Origin: Pisolithus tinctorius | Taxonomy: Eukaryota > Basidiomycota > Agaricomycetes > Boletales > Pisolithaceae | NCBI GenBank assembly: GCA_024663395.1 | Contig: JANFAH010000019.1 | Location: 868,001-932,000, forward strand | Direction of reading: 5' to 3' | Length of the DNA stretch: 64,000 nucleotides | Shown: piece by piece, positions 57,922-64,000 of the stretch | Layout of the letters: every line of letters begins with the position of its first letter | How positions within the stretch are numbered: position 1 is the first letter of the stretch | Notes under the pieces: model-generated | What the model was told of the DNA's origin: nothing | The model's database searches: none | The model's input: only the letters and a program-made list of their open reading frames with translations | Position numbers and translations under genes: made by a program

Positions 57922-58590
57922 TGTCAAGTTTGAGATGTCCAGGTTGAGGCCAGATTGGAGACCAAAGCAGGCATAAGGCCGAGGGGTTGGGATTAGAATG
58001 GAGTCGCAGAGATACAGGGGTGGACTGATTGGACTTAGCAACTGAGATTACAGCACTATTCCCTTGCATGGGTCTCAGTCCAAGTCCAAGGCTGAGATGG
58101 GATTATCAGAGTAAACTTAGTTGATTTCAGACTGAGGGGTACAGGCCAAGTATCTATGAGTTTATATACTAGAGTATCTATAGTACAGAGACTGGTAATG
58201 CCGGTCTCACAAGGATTGCTAAGAAGATTGGTAAGACAAGTATTAGTAAGGTATGACAAAGACAACAGAGACCAGGACAGGTGGACCAGGGACAGGACCA
58301 AGCAGGACCTAACTGAAATGACAGACACTGCAAAGCAGTGTTCACTGCACTAGACCAACTGGGGACATGGGATTGGCAAGGCCAAGGCTGGACTGAGTGA
58401 GTGCGAGGCTGAGTCTGGCTGGGGTTGAGACATGGCTATGACAACCAGGCAGGATTCAACTGAAGTGCCAGGCACTGCAAAACAGTGTTCACTACACTAG
58501 ACTAACTGGAGATATGGGGTTGGCAAGGCCAAGGCTGGACTGAATGAATACAAGGCTGAGTCCAGCCAGGGTCAAGACATGGCTATGACA
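57922..58590 (-). repeat. 3' LTR of chromB2 with internal 147-bp tandem duplication
   Basis: 57922-58443 equals the full chromB LTR (522 bp). 58444-58590 repeats 58297-58443 once more, so the 5' part of this LTR (element sense) is doubled. The polypurine tract follows in reverse at 58591-58605. Confidence 0.85.
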
Positions 58591-58707
58591 GTATCCCCCT
58601 CTTAGGGGTCAAACCCATGAGACCCCTGCAAGAGTGGTAGGCTGAGTTTGAAAAATTGATACTTGTGGCCCACTAAGCCCTTTGCATCTTTCATTCACAT
58701 CTTCATC

Positions 58708-59767
58708 ATGTCTGACTCAAGACTGATCATCACCACTGGTAACAACAATGAGGGCCATGCCATCGTCAACTGGTCCCAAGTACCTGATGACGAAATTAGG
58801 TATGACACTGATGATGAGGAAGAGGTGATGAAGGCCAAATCGAAGGAAAGGAAGAGGCAAAAGGCTGCTGAACAAGCCCAGCAGGAAGAGCAGGCATGGC
58901 TTGAGGCTGAGAGGGTGGTGAGGGAGAAGGCCAAGGCCAAGAAGGCAGCACAGGAGGCCAAGGAGAAGAGAATATGTGAGGAGGAAGAGAGATGAGAGGC
59001 TGAACATAAATGCAAGGCCAAGGCCACAAAGGGTGATGAAGCTGGGGCCAGTAGTAGTGAAGCTGCACAGGTGAAGAAGGTGGTCATGGACCTGGCATGA
59101 GTATCTTAACAACCTTGTGCATGTTTCATTTAACCTCCCCTTTAGATGTACTCGCTGCTCCTGGGCTAATGTTGTCTGCAAGTTCCTCATAGATGGCAAT
59201 AAGAAACAGGTTGCCTGTGTCTGGTGCAACCTATTGAAGGGCAAATGCCAGTGGCCTGGGGATGGAAAGGATGCTGAGGACAGCTCGAAAGCTGAGGGGA
59301 AGGTTGACAAGGGAAAAAAGTGGAAGATCGATGATGAGGGCATTGAGGCCAGGCCCAGTAAGCAGAAGCAGGCAAAGACAAGTGCAAGGCCAGTTGAGGT
59401 CTTGGAGCTCAATGAATCTAAGGCTGGTGGGAGTAGGTCACACAAGACCAGTGCTGAGCACTACTCAGGCTTAGAGGAAAAGCTCGAGTGCTTGATTGAC
59501 ATGGCAGGGCTGATTGCCAATAACCTGGCCAGCCTGTTCGAGCTTCATGAGACCACAGTCAAAAACTTGGGCCACATTGCTGACATGCTCAAGTCCCTAC
59601 TCAACAAGTCTTACAGCTTCAGGATGGTGGTGTCCCCCTTGGATTTGGGCTCATCTGAGCTCGATTCTGATGAGCTGCATGAGGAGGCTGACTGGCTGAA
59701 GGCCCATGGCAAGGATGAGGAGGAGGAGTCCAGTGGGGACGATGAAACCATGGCTGAGGCTGAGTAG
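58708..59767 (+). pseudogene. chromB2 antisense gene, coiled-coil + Zn(II)2Cys6-like protein
   Basis: Exon 1 58708-59096 and exon 2 59146-59767 total 1011 bases, in frame. Exon 1 has an acidic N-terminus, then a Lys/Ala/Glu coiled coil; a TGA at 58993-58995 sits where CGA is expected. The intron donor reads ATGAGT at 59097 after GGC; the homologous donor at 612-617 is GTGAGT, so a CpG-to-CpA change probably destroyed it. Exon 2 opens with CX2CX6C-X12-CX2CX6C, then a basic patch, a helical Leu-rich segment and an acidic tail. Two small changes separate it from a full reading frame. Confidence 0.78.
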
Positions 59768-59954
59768 TTCCATAGCATAGGGCCTTGTAGTTTTTTCCTC
59801 TGCAAATGTCATGTGTGGTGTCCAGTGTCCAGTCTTGGTCTCAGGTAGTAAAGTAAGTAAATCAAGGAAAGAGAGTAAAAAGGAAAACAGGGTAAGCATA
59901 AGATCAAAAGGAACTATATACCAATAGAGAACAGAACAGAAACTGAGGCTGGTT

Positions 59955-60478
59955 GAAGCCAGTCCTCATTGGAAGGGGCTGGGTTTATTAGGGTAGCAGG
60001 AATGGAACTCCTGTATGAGTTCAGTGGCAAGTACCCAAGTAGTTTCTTTGTTGGTCCCCTCATAGCTGGTCCACTGGACTAAGTACTGTAACCAACACTG
60101 GCAATGCCAGTCAGCCTTGGAGTCAAGGATTTCGGCTACCTTGAACTCTAGTTCACCATCAACTTTGACTGGTGGGGGTGGTGGTTGAGTCTGGTTCAGG
60201 ATGGTATTAGGATGGCCAGCTCAAGTTGGGAAACATGAAAGACTGGGTGTACTGTGTGCATTGAGTCTGGTAGGCACAGTGTGAATGAGTGGGTACTGGC
60301 CTGAGCTATGACCAGATACAGTCCAAGGTTTTTCTCCAAGAGCTTCTTGGAAGGTCAGGTTGACTGGAAGTACCTGGCTTTGACATATACTTGGTCACCA
60401 ACCTTGAAGTCCAGGGCCAGCATGCATCTGGCATTGGCCAGGCCTTGGTATTGTTGTTGGGCGAGGGTCATTCCTTCC
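59955..60478 (-). pseudogene. pol: chromB2 pol 3' end with chromodomain
   Basis: Minus-strand reading gives PPPPPVKVDGELEFKVAEIL, then the chromodomain (WLQYLVQWTSYEGT..ETTWV) and a stop near 59968. It ends abruptly at the chromC2 LTR at 60479. It shares the PPPPVDVDG linker before the chromodomain with chromA and chromC1. Confidence 0.82.
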
Positions 60479-61212
60479 TGTCAAGTCTGGGCCTACTCTG
60501 ACCAACTCTGACACTAAACAAGGTCTAGAGAGTGGTTTGGAAGCAAGTCTGACACAAAGGAACAGAACTCCAACTGGCAGAGTGGTGGCAGGAATGAAGT
60601 CTGCTGAGATGAAGGTGGAGTGGAGTGAGGGTGTTGGGTTTAGCTCATGCACTACCCCCTTGCATGATCTCAGCCCTCATATTTCAGAGGGAGAGTACAG
60701 ATAGAGAGTCAGAGGTAACTCTGACAGACAGAAGATGGAGACAGAAGGAGTAGGAACTAAGTTGATATTCATACTGAAGAACAGCAGAGTACAATACATG
60801 CTTTTATACTGCTACAGAGGTACAGTAACTGGAATTGGAACTGACATATGGAGACTTGTAAAATTTCAAGTAAAACTTCCTGGACAACAAATGAAGGGTA
60901 GATGGAGGACATATGAACAGGTAACACAGAACATCCCAAAAAGGAAACAGTCCAGGCACTGGACCATGTGGTGCATGTGCTGCAGAGTACCTGACTGTGT
61001 GCTGTCAGGGAGAAGTCCAAAGGCAGTCACATGACCTTTTGGGGAATGCTCTGCCTGGTCCAGTAGGAGAGCAACACAAGTCTGCCAGCAGTTGGAGTGG
61101 AGATGGCTTGTAACCAACAGAAGTTGGGCAGAGTTGGTGCAGAGTGAGTGAATGACTGGTGGAAGAGGGTGCAGAGTGAGTAAGGACTTAGAGTGAATAC
61201 ACGGTTATGATA
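60479..61212 (-). repeat. 3' LTR of chromC2
   Basis: 734 bp, TG...TA; the last base pair has decayed from CA. C-run 61216-61229 is the reverse of the polypurine tract. Self-primer site at 60765-60775 reads AGTATGAATAT on the minus strand. Truncates chromB2 pol. Confidence 0.85.
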
Positions 61213-61407
61213 GTGCCCCCCCCCCCTTAGGGCCTGAACCCCTGAAGGCCACATGTACAGGACAAGATCAACACAAGTTGATCATTTGAAATTACTTTGA
61301 TGCCTCAAGGACAATGGTTTAGCCATGGCAGAGCTCCATCAGAGTTTGAAGGACCACTTAAAAACATGTGTTAGGGTACTGAACCTTCATCCTTTCCTCC
61401 CATCATC

Positions 61408-62585
61408 ATGTCTTCCCAGTGCCAGAGCAAAACCCCCCAGCCAACCCCCAGCCATGTCTGCAACTACTCCCAAGTCACAGATGAAGAGTTGGTTGTCCTC
61501 ACCAACAACTCCACTGACACTGAGTGGGAGAAGTCCACAGAGAAGGCATGCCAATGAGAGGAGGCTGACTGGAGAGAGAGAGAGCACAAGGCAGAGCATA
61601 GGGCCAAGCATGAGGAGGCCAAGAGGCAGAAGGCAGAGGAAGAGAGACTGGAGGCAGAGTGGAGGAAGAGGAGGCATGAAGGAAGAAGGCAGTGGAGGAG
61701 GAGGTGGAAAGGCAGAGGCAGAGGGCTCAGGCCAGGCAGGATGAGGCTGCACAAAGGTGAGTGGCAGAGTACTGTGGGTCAGGTGGAGCTGACTTGCAGT
61801 TGTATTTTCCTAGATTATGCAGCATGGTGTATGATGTCAACACTGCCCAGAGGGTCCCTGGGACCTCTGTGGTGGTCACCACACCCAGGAGGCCCCCCTG
61901 CACTCACTGTGTAGTGAGTCTGACAGTGGGGCAGTGTGAGCCAGGGCAAGGCAAGACCAGGGCTTGCATGCCCTGCCACAACAAGAAGACCTGCAGCTGG
62001 ATGCAGGAAGAGGCAGCAGCAGGACCTTTGCAGAAAAGAGCAGGGATGGGGAGCTCCTGAGGGGAGAAGAAGAAGAGGATGCAAGTGAAGGGAAAGGAGA
62101 GAGCAATGGAGATGGAAGAGGTGGACAATGAGTGGGAGGCAGGCAGAGAGGACAAGGAAGAGCCAGCAACACTGCATGAGGGACCCTTGAGGGTTGGGGT
62201 CTCCTCCTGGTGGGCAGAGTGGGAGCAGGAAAGGCAGCTGCAGGCTGCAGAGAGGTATGTGGAGGCACACGAGAGGGCTGCAACTGCCTTCAAGAGGATG
62301 GCAGAGGCAGCAGAGCAGATGGTGGAGGCAGCAGAGTGGACAGCCAACAAGTGGGGGCTGTACTGTGAGTGGGTGGAATGGGCAGAGATGAGGAGGAGGG
62401 AGGATGCATGTAAGGCCAGGATGGCTGAGTTTGAGCATGCAGGAGGAGGATGGAAGAGGCCACAGTCAGAGGCAGCAGAGGGCAAGAATGATGAAGCGGA
62501 TGAAGGTGTGGATGGGGACAATGAGGAATAGGATGAAGTCAGAGGAGAGCAAGAAGGCAGAGAAGAACAGGCAATGGAGGAGTAG
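61408..62585 (+). pseudogene. chromC2 antisense gene
   Basis: Same layout as the chromC1 copy: ATG 61408, coiled coil to a GTGAGT donor at 61757, acceptor ending at 61813, exon 2 with CX2CX8C-X9 cysteines near 61900-61990, then a Trp/Glu-rich helical end at 62585. Stops at 61556, 62058 and about 62530 and frame changes break it. It shows where the uninterrupted chromC1 exon should run across the chromA site. Confidence 0.65.
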
Positions 62586-62740
62586 AGTAGATTTATTTAT
62601 TTATTTAGTCCTTTGTATATTTTTTGTACTACTACAAAATAGACTTATGATTTTGTTTGTGATTCTGAGAAGTGAAATGGAAAAGCAGAGAAAATTCTAA
62701 AATACTTAAGGTAGTTTGGTAAGGGGCAGAGTTGGCCCAC

Positions 62741-62990
62741 TGTCACACACCAAAGGTGTTGTGGACATGGTTACAGTTGACTCTGCCTAACTCATTGATG
62801 AGTTGTGCATAATGTCCATGCATGCAGATGAAGACTAAAGGCCTCATGCATAGAAAGACTGTTGGACATGAACAGTCATCCTTCGCACAAGAATGAGTTG
62901 TCAGTGCTAAAGAGAAAAGAGGAAGCGAGTTAAGTGCACATTAAAAGTTTTTAGCACCTGTGTACAGCATTCTGGTTTTTGTTGTATCTC
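62741..62990 (+). mobile_element. D5, 5' fragment of D
   Basis: Begins TGTCACACACC right after GTTGGCCCAC of chromC2, and matches D1 7027-7280 before diverging at about 62988. The rest of D5 and of chromC2 are not in the window. Confidence 0.8.
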
Positions 62991-63720
62991 CCACTTCAGG
63001 TAACCACTTTTCATAAGCATTTAGGCTGAATAGTTTCTCCAAACCATCCAGCCTAATAGCCTCCCAGACCAAGGTCTGCCCAGGGACATCTGGTCATGTC
63101 CCAGGGCTATGCAGATTTTTAGGCCCTGGGACAGATGGGATTTCCCACATAGCCATCCATTCAAATGCAATTATTTGGGATGTCCCAAGACTGCCTTGGG
63201 TGACTGGGGTCCCTACTCCTGAAAGTGCAGCTTATATTAGCATTAAAATAGCTGCAGAAATCCTAGCCCCCTTGCTCCTCTGACAGATTTAATCCACAAA
63301 GTATCCTTTGACCTATACATCCCCTCCCATCCCACCATGCATAGTAGTATACAATAGTACTTTTCATGTACATCTTTGCAATGTGATTCTGCTGTATTGG
63401 GACATCTCACTAGTTGCCAGGGAGATGACCCACCTGGGCCTCCACATTTGCCTTGAAAATTGCAATAATAAATTGAATCAATTTGTGTCTATACCTCATG
63501 CAATTTGTACTGTATGAAGGAAGAAGTGAATGGTTTTTGAACACTTGTGAGACAAGCCAATATCTCAAAGTCCCCCACATAGAACATGGTGTTGGTCACC
63601 TTTGCAACACCATCTGCAGAGGGCAGAATGTCCCAGATGAGCCTCTGAGGTTGTCATGGGGCATTGTGCTGGTCTGCAAAGGTAGCTTAGGAGGATGTGC
63701 CATCATAGCCCTCTGAGGCT
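62991..63720. other. Spacer with scattered GGGAC/GTCCC motifs, no gene
   Basis: No conserved frame. Several isolated copies of the GGGATGTCCC / GGGACATC motif (for example about 63098, 63176, 63400) suggest old, diverged units of the array that follows. Confidence 0.45.
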
Positions 63721-63756
63721 GGGATGGGACATCCCACTGACTTTCATAAGGGGACT

Positions 63757-64000
63757 TGGGATGTCCCACAGCAGCCTCCAAGGCTACCTTGGGACATCCC
63801 ACCCTCCCCTTTGCCAACCAGTGGGATGTCCCACAACAGCCTCTAAGGCTACATTGGGACATCCCACTGTTCCCTCTGCCAACCAGTGGGATGTCCCACA
63901 ACAGCCTCTAAGGCTACATTGGGACATCCCACTGTTCCCTCTGGCAAGCAGTGGGATGTCCCACAACAGCCTCTAAGGCTACATTGGGACATCCCTCCCC
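63757..64000 (+). repeat. 65-bp palindromic minisatellite, open at window end
   Basis: TGGGATGTCCCA recurs at 63757, 63822, 63887 and 63952, exactly 65 bp apart, and its inverse TGGGACATCCCA lies about 33 bp after each. Each unit can therefore form a 12-bp stem; the loop holds a smaller AGCCT/AGGCT pair. Minus-strand open frames across it are by-products, since 65 is not a multiple of three. Confidence 0.85.

Noticed and set aside
57922..60478. chromB2 as a complete element
   Set aside because: Only the 3' LTR, antisense gene and the last part of pol are present before the chromC2 LTR.
63596..63976. Repeated open frames (WDIPL...GCCGTSHW pattern) as a repeat protein
   Set aside because: They arise from the 65-bp array, whose period is not a multiple of three, so no long repeat protein is encoded.
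1..64000. CRISPR arrays, tRNA or rRNA genes, bacterial-type operons
   Set aside because: None seen on either strand; the direct repeats present are LTRs, transposon parts or minisatellite.

Overview
The window looks like repeat-rich chromatin of a basidiomycete fungus, probably an agaricomycete. The reasons are Ty3/gypsy chromoviruses with C-terminal chromodomains, a KDZ-type transposase gene, a Helitron-associated DUF6570-like fragment, and short introns with GTRAGT donors and CTTAC/CTRAC-like branch sites. Assignment below class level is not possible from sequence alone. I saw no tRNA, rRNA or CRISPR array. I use local names: chromA, chromB and chromC (three related chromovirus families), D (a 1.85-kb element), E and F (elements with another gag type), H and K (Ty1/copia).

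Bases 1-28705 are one nested stack. D4 (reverse, 1661-28705) is the oldest layer seen. It was split by chromC1 (2117-28312, minus orientation, TSD CTTAG) and cut on its left by the 3' LTR of chromB1 (1140-1660). chromC1 was split by chromA (3365-14786, plus, TSD GGCTC) and by E (20130-26840, minus). chromA was then hit twice by D: D1 in pol (7027-8889) and D2 in its antisense gene (11600-13449).

Bases 28706-39007 are more gene-like. They hold a three-exon gene with a CX2CX6C-type cysteine cluster (29288-30331), two small hypothetical genes, a three-exon gene with an RNase H1 N-terminal-like domain (34112-34873, minus) and a multi-exon, lightly broken KDZ transposase (35100-38090). Bases 39008-43961 are a nearly pristine copia element, H. 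Bases 43962-55700 are decayed: tandem repeats, an mtHsp70 pseudogene, an AT-rich stretch, gypsy-type gag remnant F, copia remnant K and a Helitron-type fragment. Bases 55704-62990 are a second nest: a chromB LTR with D3, chromB2, the end of chromC2, and D5. The window ends inside a 65-bp palindromic minisatellite.

Main observations. First, all three chromovirus families carry, between pol and the 3' LTR, an antisense spliced gene for a coiled-coil protein with a Zn(II)2Cys6-like cysteine cluster; the chromA copy is exactly in frame once D2 is ignored. Second, chromA and chromC show a Tf1-like self-priming signature: 10-11 nt near the predicted transcript start are complementary to the sequence just inside the 5' LTR, and the pairing covaries between families. 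Third, both have a -1 frameshift heptamer at the gag-pol join. Fourth, D is a discrete TG...CA element with 4-bp target duplications, a TATA box and a conserved 159-codon ORF. Fifth, differences between copies are dominated by CpG to TpG/CpA change, which also explains several stop codons, TSD mismatches and a lost splice donor.
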